DNA of 64,000 nucleotides from Phorcus lineatus (GCA_921293015.1 OV121091.1:30426839-30490838); one strand, 5' to 3'; shown: positions 24,079-36,758, counted from the first letter of the stretch. The notes: generated by a model not told the origin, from the letters alone. Program-made: numbers and translations.

Positions 24079-24343
24079 TAACCATGTGTTCGCAAGTTTG
24101 AAATATCAATCGAGAACAAAGTTCTTGTTTCATATTCTACTCGAACACATGATATATCTCCCCATGAGTTTGATATGGAGATATATCATGTGTCCGAGTG
24201 AAATACCAAACTTGAAGTTTGTTCTCGTTTGATATGTAACTCGAACATATGATATATCTCCATATCAAACTTACAGACATGAGTTTGATATTTCACTAGG
24301 ACATATGATATAACTCCATATCAAACTTGCGGACACATGGTAA
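24079..24343. mobile_element. MITE with long inverted ends and internal repeats
   Basis: The left end TAACCATGTGTTCGCAAGTT is the near-exact reverse complement of the right end (AACTTGCGGACACATGGTAA). Internally the motif ATGATATATCTCCATATCAA recurs in both orientations, giving several overlapping hairpins. No coding capacity. Confidence 0.75.
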
Positions 24344-24540
24344 TTTATAATATCATACATCAATATATATTCCAAATAGGTTTGTTAACTATTGAGAAAG
24401 ATTCTTCTTTTTACATCTCAATTTGAATGCAAATCATTGCTGCTTCTTTTCGAGTTTAAAACGATGAAATGCAGTTTCTTTTTAAAAGAGAAATAATTTC
24501 CAAAAAATCTTGTAATTGAAAAAAGGATCGAATTTTAATG

Positions 24541-24760
24541 TATTGATCCAGCAAGTATGACATGCTAGGTTCGAGTCCCTATGAATTGGTGTGAAAACCT
24601 TGGAGTCAACTTTCTGTGAGCCCTCTCAGTGTAATCACAACCCCTAACCCTGTGAAACTAATCTGCTGGTAACTGACCAGATGGTGGCAACATGAGAAAC
24701 AGCATACACCTAGTTGCAGGGATACAACATACTGTGACGACGTGTCAGTTAATCCATCTA
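24541..24760 (+). mobile_element. Possible truncated tRNA-derived SINE
   Basis: A B-box-like GGTTCGAGTCC at 24568-24578 is followed by about 180 bp of GC-richer unique sequence that ends near 24760. No A box is evident upstream, so it would be 5' truncated or unrelated. Confidence 0.3.
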
Positions 24761-24826
24761 TGAATGGGTACTTGTAAGGATGAGCAAGGTTGGTAAACCT
24801 GGCGTGCCAAATTGCTGCAAAAGTAC

Positions 24827-24904
24827 CTGGTTTTGGTGGAGGAGTTGGTGCTGGTGTTGTAGTTGTAGTCGTGGTTGTTGTAGTTGTTGTTGTGGTTGTA
24901 GTTG
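24827..24904 (-). CDS. Poly-Thr linker exon between D18 and D19
   Basis: 78 nt, phase 1-1, acceptor ATTTCAG, donor CCAG|GTACTT. Encodes 16 Thr then PAPTPPPKP. It is almost the same peptide as the hinge at 30035-30109, consistent with duplication of the D16-D17 block. Confidence 0.85.
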
Positions 24905-25730
24905 CTGAAATTAAACATATTGTTGAAAAAAATCCAAATGAATGGGAAAAATTGCAAACATTATCTTAATGGTTATGTTTCGGTATGAGCATAATATAAC
25001 ATTTTCATAAAAAGAGACACATCAAATTTTGAACATTAAATATGTTTATATGTATACTTAAACAGACCAAATATCTTAAGAAGTTTTGGTCTAAAACCTT
25101 CATATTACATTCCGAGAATATGAATCTTACTAAATCAACACCCAGTCGATGAGGACAAAAAAATGAATAAAACTTGTCTTGGATAAGAAGATTAATATTT
25201 ATCACATGATGTTAATTTTTTTCTCTGATAAGGGTTAACATTTTTGCTTGATCAGACTGATCCTCAACTTGGGTCTGTTTCTAACTTGCAAATCAGGAGT
25301 TTAACATTAAATGATGAGGCTTATAACAGGTTTTGAATCCAACTATCACATTAATAACCATATATAGATTATGGAAGACAAACAATTTTGGAAGGGAGGC
25401 TCTTTATGATCAGAAGTCTTAGGTAGTATATGCTCTTCTATAATGTACCTATATTCAACTACTTGAGATATTTCAAAAAAAGCAATTTCTCATGCCACTG
25501 GCTTTAAACATTTGTATTTTGTATCAATATCAGTTCCTCACAAAATCTTTCAAATGTTCTTAAGAAGATAAAACCAGCAGAAAACAAACTGTCCGCAGTT
25601 TTAAAATCTATGAAACATGAGATACAATGAGATCAAGTATAATGACCAAAAACTGTAAACCGGTACAAGTGACAAACAAAATATATAATAATATAAAGCT
25701 CATTATGTTAAATTAGAAATGAATGCTTAC

Positions 25731-26309
25731 TTTCGCAACCCTTATTGAGTGACTCGAACACTTTTCGTCTCATATCAGTGAGTTCGTCAAATTCATTTAC
25801 AGTGTATCTGTTCTCTTCGAGGGGTGGAGATGCGATACTGTCGATTTCCTTGGTGTCAGTCAAACCAATACCAATAACCATAACCTTGATTCCTGCATTT
25901 CTTACTTCTTCAGCTTCTGGTTTCACTCTCCTAGAATTGATGTTGGACACACCATCAGTGATGAGGATAGCCACATTGGGAACATCGGGTCGGTCGCCAG
26001 TTGCGGGTGTAAACATCTTTGTTCTCATGGTGTTGAGACCTCCATATGTATTTGTGCTACCATACATGTAAGGGATATTCATAATGGCCTGATATAATTG
26101 CCTCTTCTGTCCAATATATTCATTCATCTGAAATTGGATGGCCACCTTGGTACTGTAGATTACAATACCAACTCTCACTTGATCGTTGTCAATATCAGCT
26201 GGTATGAGGAAGTAGTGCAAGAAATCCTGCATGAGTTTGAAGTTGGGTTCTGTTACACTAGTGGAGGTGTCAAGAATGATGACCAGGTCCATTTTTTGTC
26301 CCATACATT
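25731..26309 (-). CDS. vWA domain exon D18
   Basis: 579-nt phase 1-1 exon, acceptor ATTTCAG, donor GAAA|GTAAGC. It begins CMGQKMDLVIILDTSTSV and ends LNKGCES. MIDAS complete. The body is nearly identical to D17 and D19 (FLIPADIDND, EYIGQKRQLYQAIMNIPYMY). About 50 bp of the intron just 3' of the exon also match D16's (TATAAAGCTCATTATGTT), which shows that flanking intron was duplicated together with the exon. Confidence 0.95.
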
Positions 26310-26820
26310 CTGAAATGAAGATTTTGCTGCAGTCACATCTCAATGTAAATAAACCTTTTTGTAGAAATCTTAGATTGATTTCTTAAATGGTGGTTTTGAA
26401 AAGAATACTTAATCTCCTTTGTATATATTATTACTTACAACAAAATATTGAACAAATTAAGATTATAGAATGTCATATTGATGTTTTGCCTCCAACAACA
26501 TGACATGTCTTGTAAACTGACAGGGCTTCATTTGGTCAGCAAACTTTGATCTTTTTTTGTGAAATCAATGACACATTATGACAGTTAGTCTATGAAATTG
26601 CATGAAAGACACACAGCTTCAAATTTCAAACTGTCTGATAAGTTTGATTGTATCATTCAACCAAAATCTATAAATTTGACCCCAAGCAAGGAAGATTCAA
26701 GAATTTACCAACGGTCATTTGGACTGTTAGATGAGCTTTATGCAATACAGTGTTGGCACCAGGAAGTCTGATAAGCAGAGAGTGATGTTTATAAGAGCCT
26801 AGCTAGGACCCAATGTGCAC

Positions 26821-27215
26821 AGACCTCCATTACACTAAGATGATCGTTTCTCAATGTTATAACTATAGTTTAAGGGCACCCCTAGAACAAAGAGGGTTTT
26901 GAGAAATCAGGGCAAAACTCAAATTGCCCAGACCTCAAATAGACTGAGGTGATCGTTTCTCAATGTTATAACTATAGTTTAAGGGCACCCTTAGAACAAA
27001 GGGTGTTTTGAGAAATCAGGGCAAAATCTAAATTGCCCAGACCTCCATTAGACTAAAGTGATCGTTACTCAATGTTATAACTATAGTTTAAGGGCACCCT
27101 TAGAACAAAGGGGGTTTTGAGAAATCAGGGCAAAACTCAAATTGCCCAGATCTCCATTAGACTAACGTGATCGTTTCTCAATGTCATAACTATCGGTTAA
27201 GGGCACCTTGGGACT
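26821..27215. repeat. About 109-bp tandem repeat, 3.6 copies
   Basis: Units beginning GACCTCCATTAGACTAA occur near 26822, 26931, 27040 and 27149, each with TCAATGTTATAACTATAGTT and AAGGGCACCCTTAGAACAAA. Non-coding, in the intron between D18 and the 27.4-kb linker. Confidence 0.9.
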
Positions 27216-27401
27216 TGGGGGGACTAGTGAAAGTTGTCCCAGGGCCTTCTTTCGCAAAGCATCCTTCAGTAAGATTAACATGTTTAAATATGGCACTGAG
27301 ATTACCTCAGAGACTTACTATCACTGTAAGTAAGGCTTTATGAAAGGAGGCCCTTGGTTAGCTAATTCAAAAAGAGAGTCTATGTACAAGTTGTCTCTCA
27401 C

Positions 27402-27455
27402 CTGGTTTTGGTGGTGGAGTGGGGGCAGGCGTAGTGGCTATTGTTGTTGTCTCGA
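27402..27455 (-). CDS. Linker exon between D17 and D18
   Basis: 54 nt, phase 1-1, acceptor ATTTCAG, donor CCAG|GTGAGA. Encodes ETTTIATTPAPTPPPKP: a shortened, interrupted version of the poly-Thr plus PAPTPPPKP hinge. Confidence 0.82.
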
Positions 27456-28137
27456 CTGAAATAATTCATCCTCATTAGCACTTTCATAACTATTTTTTAT
27501 TGCATATCAAAATCTATCTGATGTTTTTTTCCATATTTTGTATGCCTTTAATTAACAATCAAACGTGTTAACTCGTTCACACAAGATTCAAATGAAATGG
27601 AATAATTAATACTTGTACTTCATTTTCATTTCAACCAAAGAACAATACATGTTTTCTTATGGTATAAATTTGAACGTAAAAGTTATCTGAAAGTTTGGTG
27701 TAAAAAATTAACAGATTCTAGTTAACTGTTAACACCGAGCTGACAAGCTTTTTATACAGACCTTATGTTGAAAACTTCAACACTTCTTTCTAAATATTCC
27801 TCAATTCTTTCTGCCTGGCAGTGTTGTAAATAAGTATTGTGGTATGTATATGATCAGAATCAAGTGAATCATTCTGTATTTCCACCAAAGAGTTTATATC
27901 CAGGCTCACATTATCAAAACCTCATAGTGACTAAGAGCTTATGTACAGGCTAGCACATACGAGTTCACCTATCACTTTCCCCAATTTTTATCAACAATGT
28001 GACGAGATCAAGTCAATGGTTTTCTAGATAGTGCAGGCACGTGGAGAAGATGTCTACTTAATTGTCTTCTTGATATAAAGGTTACATTAATCATTATATA
28101 TAAGAATCCTTATAAAGAATACGAAACATATACTTAC

Positions 28138-28716
28138 TATCACAACCCTTATTGAGTGTCTCAAACACTTTTCGTCTCATATCTGTGAGCTCGTCAAATT
28201 CATTCACAGTGTATCTGTTCTCTTCAAGGGGTGGAGATGCGATACTGTCGATTTCCTTGGTGTCAGTCAAACCAATACCAATAACCATAACCTTGATTCC
28301 TGCATTTCTCACTTCTTTAGCTTCTGGTTTCACTCTCCTAGAATTGATGTTGGACACACCATCAGTGATGAGGATAGCCACATTGGGAACATCAGGTCGG
28401 TCACCAGTCGCGGGTGTAAACATCTTTGTTCTCATGGTGTTGAGACCTCCATATGTATTTGTGCTACCATACATGTAAGGGATATTCATAATGGCCTGAT
28501 ATAATTGCCTCTTCTGTCCAATATATTCATTCATCTGAAATTGGATGGCCACCTTGGTACTGTAGATTACAATACCAACTCTCACCCTATCATTGTCAAT
28601 ATCAGCTGGTATGAGGAAATAGTGCAAGAAATCCTGCATGAGTTTGAAGTTGGGTTCCGTTACACTAGTGGAGGTGTCGAGAATAATGACCAGGTCCATT
28701 GTCTGTCCAGGGCAGT
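28138..28716 (-). CDS. vWA domain exon D17
   Basis: 579-nt phase 1-1 exon, acceptor AATTTCAG, donor GATA|GTAAGT. It begins CPGQTMDLVIILDTSTSV and ends LNKGCD. MIDAS complete (DTSTS, YGSTNTYGG, ITDGVSNIN). It differs from D19 in the visible body essentially at PEAKEV versus PEAEEV, the highest similarity of any pair after D2/D3. Confidence 0.95.
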
Positions 28717-29067
28717 CTGAAATTGAAGATATTCCAATGCTAAACTAAGGTGTTGTGATGTACATTGAAAATCTATTTTCAAGTACTTAAATGACTCTTT
28801 TGACAAAGATATTCCAAGAAAGGTAGTTACAGCTGAAAACAGAATTTACAGTACAAGAACCACTAGTTGCATGTTCATGAAGTTACAAAGTTATTGTATT
28901 CCTGAATATGTTACTCAACATTTCCAGAATCAGAATAATGCAATAATGCAGAACAACTTTTAATTGAGGTAAAAGGCAAAAGAGAACACACCAAACCCCC
29001 CCTGTAGTTTGAACATCTTTACACAGCATAATTTGAAAACTAATTCAGACACTTTTATGAATGGCGT

Positions 29068-29669
29068 GTCTATGGGCTACGGTCCGCCATGTTGCTTTGA
29101 AGAAAAATGACATGAATAAGGCTGTGTACTTTCTCTAATTTTACAATATAATGAAAATTAACTATAAGTATGGATATATCAATCACAAATTAACAAATGA
29201 TAATATAATCAACAATGCCTTATCATGCTGTAGCAAGGCTTTTCACGCTTGTAGTGCCAATGAATGGCGTCACTTCTAATTCTTGTTATATTTTAAAGAG
29301 TGTGCACTTTCATTTATCTAGTTGTAAAATCTAAATCAACCAAAATGTTATCCTCAGGACCACTTTTTAATTTGGTCATTTTACAATTAGGTACTGAATG
29401 ATCACCATTCATAAGATTGTCTTAAATAGTTTTCAAATTATGTTGTGTTAAGGTGGTCATTTATCGGCACTACGAGCATAATAAGCCTTGCTACGGCATT
29501 ACAAGGCATTGATGGATAGTCTTTTCAAAGATCATACAAATTATATGTGTAGATATTCTATCCAAACATATAGTTTATTTAATAATGTTTACTAATTAGT
29601 AAAAGTACAGCACCTTTTTTTAATGTAATTTTACCCTCAAAACAACATAGCTGACTGTAACCAATAGAC
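29068..29669. mobile_element. Large foldback element, about 200-bp imperfect arms
   Basis: From GTCTATGGGCTACGG at the left end, the sequence pairs with the reverse complement of the right end (GTCTATTGGTTACAG). The best inner stretch is CAATGCCTTATCATGCTGTA (29213) against its counterpart near 29515. Arms of about 200 bp enclose a spacer of about 190 bp. No coding capacity; a non-autonomous foldback or MITE relic. Confidence 0.7.
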
Positions 29670-30034
29670 CAACCTCTTTATTAAGAGATTGCTGTTTTGG
29701 GGGTATTTTTGGGGAAATGCTGTAGTGAAATGTTATATGGAGTCATCTGATCCGTTTGATTTCTGAGGAACTGATGTATCTGAGGAACATTAATGATTTC
29801 AACAGAGTATATACATAGTTTTGAAACTGTTCAGAAAATCTACTGCTACTAGAGGATCATTTCTTGAGTAAATGAATACTTAAAAACACAATGTGGAAGA
29901 GAGCTGCTGTTATATAAAAAATTTAGAACACCTGCTATAAAAACATTTCTTAAAATGTCAGCATTTTGTAATTAATAATATCTTCTTTTAGAATAAGGGA
30001 CATTTAGAGATAGAGCACATTGTTTGAATCTCAC

Positions 30035-30109
30035 CTGGCTTTGGTGGAGGAGTCGGTGCAGGTGTTGTTGTCGTTGTTGTTGTTGTAGTTGTTGTAGTTG
30101 TTGTAGTGG
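30035..30109 (-). CDS. Poly-Thr linker exon between D16 and D17
   Basis: 75 nt, phase 1-1, acceptor CTTATAG, donor CCAG|GTGAGA. Encodes 15 Thr then PAPTPPPKP. Confidence 0.85.
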
Positions 30110-30812
30110 CTATAAGTGAACATATTTATTGATTACTGATGATGTGAAATAATGCAAAATAAATTATTGATGTAAATGTCATGTCATATGCCAAAATTGG
30201 CTGATAGTGAAAATATCCAATAATATATTTAAGGTAAATGCAACAAATAGAGGCATTGGTCCTGTAGCGTATCAGTCTTTCATGATTCATTGTTTCTAGT
30301 TTGCCAACATGATCTGGTTCTGATAACCACCCTAAATATACATGCCATGTCCATATTGGGGGTAGGATAGTGAATTTAGTTTTCATCCTACAAAGAAGAT
30401 ATTTTAAAAATTTAGATATCAAGCATTGAAAGAACATTGAAAATCGACACTCTGCCATACTCACTATTTAAGGGGGGGGGGGATCAACACCAATTTACAA
30501 ATTTTAATTTCCATTACTAAGATGCAATTCTGAAACTTTTGGTTTCCTCTGCCAATGGGTTTCAAAGTAAACAAAAACTTTTAAAGAGCTTTGGGATAAT
30601 GCCTCCCATGCCCATATTGCAGGGACCAAATTAAGATTCCCAAGGTGAAGCTGCATCTCCACGTAAAAAGCTTTTGGGGTGCAGTAGTTCTGTAGAAGTT
30701 GAAAATGTGAAAATATAATTCACGTCAGAAGAAAGAAAATGACCTTCCAATTGAAAAACAAAATATATAACAATATAAAGCTCGTTATGTTGAATTAGAA
30801 ATAAATGCTTAC

Positions 30813-31394
30813 TTTCGCAACCCTTATTGAGTGACTCAAACACTTTACGCCTCATATCTGTGAGCTCATCAAATTCATTCACAGTGTATCTGTTCTCTTC
30901 GAGGGGTGGAGATGCGATAGTGTCGATTTCCTTGGTGTCAGTCAAACCAATACCAATAACGATGACCTTGATTCCTGCATTTCTCACTTCTTTAGCTTCT
31001 GGTTTCACTCTCCTAGAATTGATGTTGGACACCCCATCAGTGATGAGGATACACACATTGGGAACATCAGGTCGGTCACCAGTCGCGGGTGTAAACATCT
31101 TTGTTCTCATGGTGTTGAGACCTCCATATGTATTTGTGCTGCCATACATGTAAGGGATTTTCATAATTGCTTGATATAAGTTCCTTTTCTGTCCAATATA
31201 GTCATTCATTTGGAATTGGATGGCAACTCTAGTACTGTAGATTACAATACCAACTCTCACTTGATCGTTGTCAATATCAGCTGGTATGAGGAAGTAGTGC
31301 AAGAAATCCTGCATGAGTTTGAAGTTAGGTTCAGTAACACTAGTGGAAGTATCGAGAACGATGACCAGGTCCATTTTTGGTCCAAGGCAACGGT
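30813..31394 (-). CDS. vWA domain exon D16
   Basis: 582-nt phase 1-1 exon, donor GAAA|GTAAGC. The acceptor is placed at GATGCAG; its pyrimidine tract is interrupted by a purine-rich stretch (GAAGGAGGTGGTG), so this boundary is less certain. It begins RCLGPKMDLVIVLDTSTSV and ends LNKGCES. MIDAS complete. Close paralogue of D18, with NDYIGQKRNLYQAIMKI in the helix-2 region. Confidence 0.92.
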
Positions 31395-31886
31395 CTGCAT
31401 CACCACCTCCTTCGAGACAGAGAAATAGACTTTTGTTTCGAAATTTGCCACGGAATTGTGTTTCTAGTTAACTACCATCCAAATCACAAGAAATAGCCTG
31501 ATATCCATCAAGAAAGCTAGGAATTCATGGCTTTGTATTGCGGGTTAATTTTTTTTAACAAACTCAAACATCCTACCATTACATCCTGGTAATCCAAATA
31601 GTGCCCTTAGAAAGTATCTTTATTTTCTGGTAATGTAAGGCAATGGAGGGCATTCGTATTGATAGATACCAGGATATTGTAGGAGCTTTACATATTGTAG
31701 GAGCTTATCAGTTACAATATTATAAAGATCCATCATTGCTTTAAAAGGATTTTACATTAATTAAAGCTAAAGCTTCTTAACCAGACACTTCCTTCAGATA
31801 TTTATAATTTATACAATCTTTTAAAAAAGGAAAAAAGGTTACTCAAGTCCAATTTTCAAATTTAAAAAGAAATGTTTGTCACCTAC

Positions 31887-31904
31887 CTGGTGGAAGCTTA
31901 ATAA
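31887..31904 (-). CDS. Linker exon between D15 and D16
   Basis: 18 nt, phase 1-1, acceptor TTTTTTACAG, donor CCAG|GTAGGT. Encodes IKLPP. It is the shortest hinge in the main array apart from the 12-nt candidate at 10636. Confidence 0.65.
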
Positions 31905-33436
31905 CTGTAAAAAAAAATAAAATACTATATTGGGGTTTGATAATATAAAATACAGGAATTTCATACGTATAATGAATTATAAAGCATTTTGTATTTTAAT
32001 ACATTTCTGCACTTATTTCAGTGTTTATAATTAAATAAGAAATCACGTTTGCAACATTCTAAATCGGATGTCTTTAATCAGAAGAAAATTAATGGTTTAT
32101 GATATTGAAAATTAAAATTTTTTTCTTGATGACTAGATTTTATTACAATTACATCAGTAAAGATCAGTTAAATGACATGTAATTTATTTCTGTAAAACAA
32201 ATACATTTAACAAATATAATGAAACATTTTTACATGTACATAATAGAAAAGACAATATAACGACAAAACAATTGTTTCTTTACAAGATTAACAGTCACAA
32301 ACATGACAAACTTGGAACAAAGCTCGTTTTCTACAAGCTTGGGTACACCATGCACAGAAAGCAAACAAGACATGCAACGGCTGAAAAGAAATCATGTAAA
32401 AATTTCAGCAAGTGGTTGTCAAACATTGGTCCAAACCTGAAACAGACAGACAACACAAACAGAACAGGTCTTGGACAAAACAGTTTCAATTATATTACAG
32501 TGCAAAACTTTGAATATTTTAGCAACATAAAAAACATTAAACAGTTGTTCCAACATATCAATAACATTTGCAGTTATTTCGTATCGATCAGTATGACTTT
32601 GATACGTTTAACAATTACTACTTGTAATGAGCTAGAGTGTATTTGAAAGCAATACTATTCGATATACAAAAGACATTTTAACATCGCAAAAACGACAAAG
32701 AAATACATTAAGCCATATTCATATTACAAGATTAAGAATTTGTAGCATTTCACTGAAAATAACTTTCCAACATGAATTATACAATATGTATACACAACAA
32801 TTGTTATACAATGATTTGACAGACACAGAACGTAAAACATTTAACATGACCAGAGAGATATTATCTGGTTTTTAAAGACAATATTATGATTGTATTAAAA
32901 CAACATTTTTTTTACTTGTACATGTGAACAAAGAGTACATCTATAAAGTTACTTACAGCGCATCAATCTAAATCTGAAATATAAAAAAAGTTACGATTAC
33001 AAAATAATACCTTATATGTTATATTAATAACAAAAATTTTTGCATAGGTTATATCTTACTTATTGGCATATAAAAAAGATGTAGTTTCAAATGTTTCCAA
33101 AGAAATAAATCAGTAAATATTATCTAATTACATGAATATAAATGGATTTTGAATATATCTAAATATATTCAATCTACATACAATATCATCATATCACACA
33201 CACACACACACATATATATATACATACTCATTTCCATGTATATATATAATGGTAAAGATGGAATATCCATATATATAATTCATATGCATAACAATATTAC
33301 TACATTAATTCCTTAAAGTCCTCCTCATTTTTGTAAGGCAACTAAACTGAACTAATTATTCTTCAAGAACAAAATCTGATCGCTAAAACAAATATTTCCT
33401 GTCACGTTTGCAAAGATTTTCATTTTTATGCCCGTT
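31905..33436. other. Intron, simple repeats only
   Basis: AT-rich. Contains a CA/TA dinucleotide run at about 33197-33240. A plus-strand open frame at 32272-32646 has no recognisable similarity and no splice or start support. Confidence 0.5.
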
Positions 33437-33630
33437 TTACTGTTTTGGATGAAGCATCTGATGAGGTACCGAATCAAGTGCAATCCCATCTCGAGTGCGA
33501 AACACCGTAAATCTAGTAATTGCAGCGCCTTTACTTATGACAGACGCATTCTTCATTGAGTTTACCAGCTTTTTGTCATTTCTGTATTTGAAAAAGCGTA
33601 AGCTATTAGCTATTTTCATTGGATATTCAG
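33437..33630 (-). CDS. Candidate alternative terminal exon
   Basis: A phase-1 acceptor (ATTTCCCAG) opens a 63-codon frame that ends at a stop. It includes EYPMKIANSLRFFKYRND and later TRFTVFRTRDGIALDSVPHQ. Its GC is clearly higher than the flanks and it holds several CG dinucleotides. I do not recognise the peptide. It could be an alternative C-terminus spliced from D15 or from the 34066 exon, or an unrelated relic. No polyadenylation signal was assigned. Confidence 0.3.
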
Positions 33631-34065
33631 CTGGGAAATTTTATGTGTTCTTCATCACGGCCTAAAGAAATGACATGGTAAGGACTAACACTCGCCAAAG
33701 ACATAATATTAGGGTAGGGTAGGGTAGGGTAGTTTGAACTTCATTATTAAGGGCTAGAATGCCTGCAGAGTTCTGAAAATTGTTGCAAACGTCAGGGGAA
33801 AGATTTCCGTGAGTGGTGAACTATTTGTCGGGCATGCATTACAATTTGCCTTGCAAAAATGAGACTATGACTTAAAAGTCTTTTTAACTTGTGGCCTGAA
33901 CGCATACATATCATCCACTGACATGATAAATTACCTGAGTGTGGACAGTTAGCGATATCAAGTGATATGCATTATCTGTGAACTATTTATATGTACAAAA
34001 TATTGTTGTGAGTCGGTGCCTTTAATCATGGAACTTCAAAAGAGGATTGTTTTGTAACTAACTAC

Positions 34066-34134
34066 CTTTCATAATGGATTCAGTTCCAAGTCTGTTCTTC
34101 CCTGTAATTGGTAGAGTTTCTTCTTCGCTAAAGG
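34066..34134 (-). CDS. Candidate acidic cassette exon after D15
   Basis: 69 nt, phase 1-1, acceptor TATGTTCAG, donor AAAG|GTAGTT. Encodes FSEEETLPITGKNRLGTESI then MK. It obeys the cassette phase rule but is unlike the Pro/Thr hinges. Confidence 0.4.
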
Positions 34135-34489
34135 CTGAACATAGGAATAAGTTATGTAGATTTTGAAGAAGAACACAGATAATGAAATGAAGCCCAACAT
34201 TTGCATGTACGTGATGAGTGTCAACTTTGGTTGAGACATAGCAGGAAGCAAGAGCAGTTTGAGTATATAAAATAGTGAAAGTATGAAAACACAATAAAAC
34301 AATCAGTACTCACCTCATTCCTATTGTTACCTGTAAAAGACTACTGGATACATCAAAACATGAAAAATCAATTGATGCAAAATCAGAATCATACACATTT
34401 TAACCTTGTCCACCAAGTTTACAAATTGCCCTTGAAAATTATTTTGCATTTTGACATACATATACCCATTTCCATAAAATACCATATAC

Positions 34490-35062
34490 CTATTGGACAC
34501 ATGGATCCAAACACTTTCTGCCTCATATCAGAGAGTTCACTGAATTCTTGAACAGTGAATCGGTTGTCATCCAATGGTCTGCTAGCGATACCATCAATTT
34601 CCTTGGTGTCTGTCAGACCAATACCGATGACGTAGATACGGATGCCTTGATTACGTGCCTCTTCTGCCTCTGGAATGGTCCTTCTAGAATTGATGTTGGA
34701 CACACCATCAGTGATGAGGATACACACATTATCTACATCAGGTCGGTCACCAGTTGAGGGTGTATACATCTGTGTTCTCATAGCATTGAGACCTCCATAA
34801 GTATTTGTACTGCCGTACATATAAGGAATGGCATCAATAGCTTTGTACAGTTTTCTTTTCTGTCCAATAAATTCACTCATCTGGAATTGGATGGCTACCT
34901 TTGTACTGTAGATTACAATACCAACTCGGACATTGTCACCATCAACATTGGCAGGTATGAGGAAGTACTTCAAGAAATCTTGCATGAGTCTGAAGTTGGG
35001 CTCAGTAACGCTTGTTGAAGTATCCAGAACAAAGACAAGATCCATCCTATTTGAGGCACAAT
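34490..35062 (-). CDS. vWA domain exon D15
   Basis: 573-nt phase 1-1 exon, acceptor TTGCAG, donor ATAG|GTATAT. It begins DCASNRMDLVFVLDTSTSV and ends GSMCPI. MIDAS complete (DTSTS, YGSTNTYGG, ITDGVSNIN). It has FRLMQDF where its neighbours have FKLMQDF. The 5' intron (GTTCACAGAACGGTTATG onwards) matches that of D11 over several hundred bases, showing exon-plus-intron duplication. Confidence 0.95.
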
Positions 35063-35723
35063 CTGCAAGTGTTCACAGAACGGTTATGTTTTTTTCATGT
35101 TTCTTATGTTAATGCAATCCACATTCAGTAGTAACTTCTATCAACAACAAAAAATGGTTTAAAAACTTTGATCTCGATAAGAGAATAAAGAATCACAACT
35201 CTGCATATAAAAAATTGGCCAGTTTATTATCTAAACATGAAAATGAAATGATATGTACATTGAAAGGTTTGAGGATAGGTCTCTATCTCTTCGAATGGTT
35301 GATAAATCATACCATTTAATTAATTTTTGTAAATCAGATTGCAACCAGTTGTAACGAAGAAGTAAGACAAATTGCACATTGAAACACAATACCTTGTATT
35401 TTACATTCACTAAACCACAAATAATTAAAACTTAAGCCCTTGTTCTGTAGCTAATCAAGTATTCCATTTTTTCATTATCAATAAAAGTGAATACAAACAC
35501 ATAACATACTAAATCACTGCTGATGTTGTTGCTATTTCCGATTTGGCTGTGACCAAATTTACAAAATAAAGTGCTTATTGCTTATAAATCGTTGCTTTAG
35601 TGAGCAGAAATAAAAGTTTTATAAGGCCAGGCCACTATTACCTCTCTAACAAACTTGCACAAGTTCTCAATCCTTTCCAATAAAAGTTATGTTTGTTACC
35701 ATTATGAGAATGTACAAACTTAC

Positions 35724-35750
35724 CTTTTGGTTTAGGCTTGGGCTTTTCAA
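35724..35750 (-). CDS. Linker exon between D14 and D15
   Basis: 27 nt, phase 1-1, acceptor GTTTCAG, donor AAAG|GTAAGT. Encodes EKPKPKPK, a lysine-proline hinge without Thr. Confidence 0.82.
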
Positions 35751-36758
35751 CTGAAACAAAACAGGGTAAGGTTTGTTCAACTGTTAGGGGTGTAAATAAA
35801 TGTCAAGTTACATAACACGTATACTTATCTCCTGAAATGTATGCAATTCTGAAATGATAAATTTATTTGAAAAATAAATTTTAAATCTCATTGATCTGTA
35901 TCTATAGAAAATAGGTAGTCGACTTGAACTTAAGAATTCTGACAGTCAAATAGTATCAGTAAGAAAAAATAGAGCCAATGGCTTTGCAGCTCATCAGCCA
36001 TCTGATATATTCCTTGTGGTAAAATGAACATCAAAAGAAAATTTCCAGATGCAGTTGTCAGATGTGTAACAGATGAATAGGGTAATTTCAACTTTGGAAA
36101 AGTTTTTTGAAGTTTGTTCTTTTCATGAGAAAAAGGTAAAATGTTTTTAAAGTCATTTGTGGCCCTTTTTTAGTGTGTTTCAGGTGACCAAATCTTCACT
36201 TTATAATCCTTTAAATACAGAATGTCACAATTCTATGTAGCTCATCTGGGTTTTGAAATAGACAAAATAAACTTTAAATGAAATTTCCTGTTTGCCCAAA
36301 AACTCAGCTTTCTAATGTTGTTATTTTTTAAGAAAGTGAAGAATGAAATAGGTTTCGAGGGTGTTCATCCTCGTCTTCTCATAAGCATCATGGTAGTCAC
36401 CAAATTTAAAGTTGCGATTAGTCTTAACCATCACATAGTCACCAAATCTATAGCTTAACATTCCCATTCCCCATGATAGCTCCAGTCTAAAAGGAATAAG
36501 TATTTCAGGTAGAAGATGAACAGGTTTTAAGTCACTGTGAGTCCATCTTTTATTATCCAAGGTAAATGTATTGATCATTTACCAATGATATCTTGGCTCC
36601 ATTGAAGTATCGACCAAACAATACACATTGATGTACCATTAGAAAAAGGAATCCATATCAACAATCAAGTTGAAATATAACCAATTTCTATTAAATGTCT
36701 TTAGTTGAAAAATTAATAATAACTAAAATGATTATTCATAGGGAATAGAATATCTTAC

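Noticed and set aside
25745..26071. Plus-strand open frames of 60-128 codons opposite each vWA exon
   Set aside because: They recur only because the vWA exons are paralogous; the conserved protein with MIDAS motifs is on the minus strand.
33710..33733. Telomere-like TAGGG repeat
   Set aside because: Only about four units of a 5-bp AGGGT motif, internal in an intron; a simple repeat.
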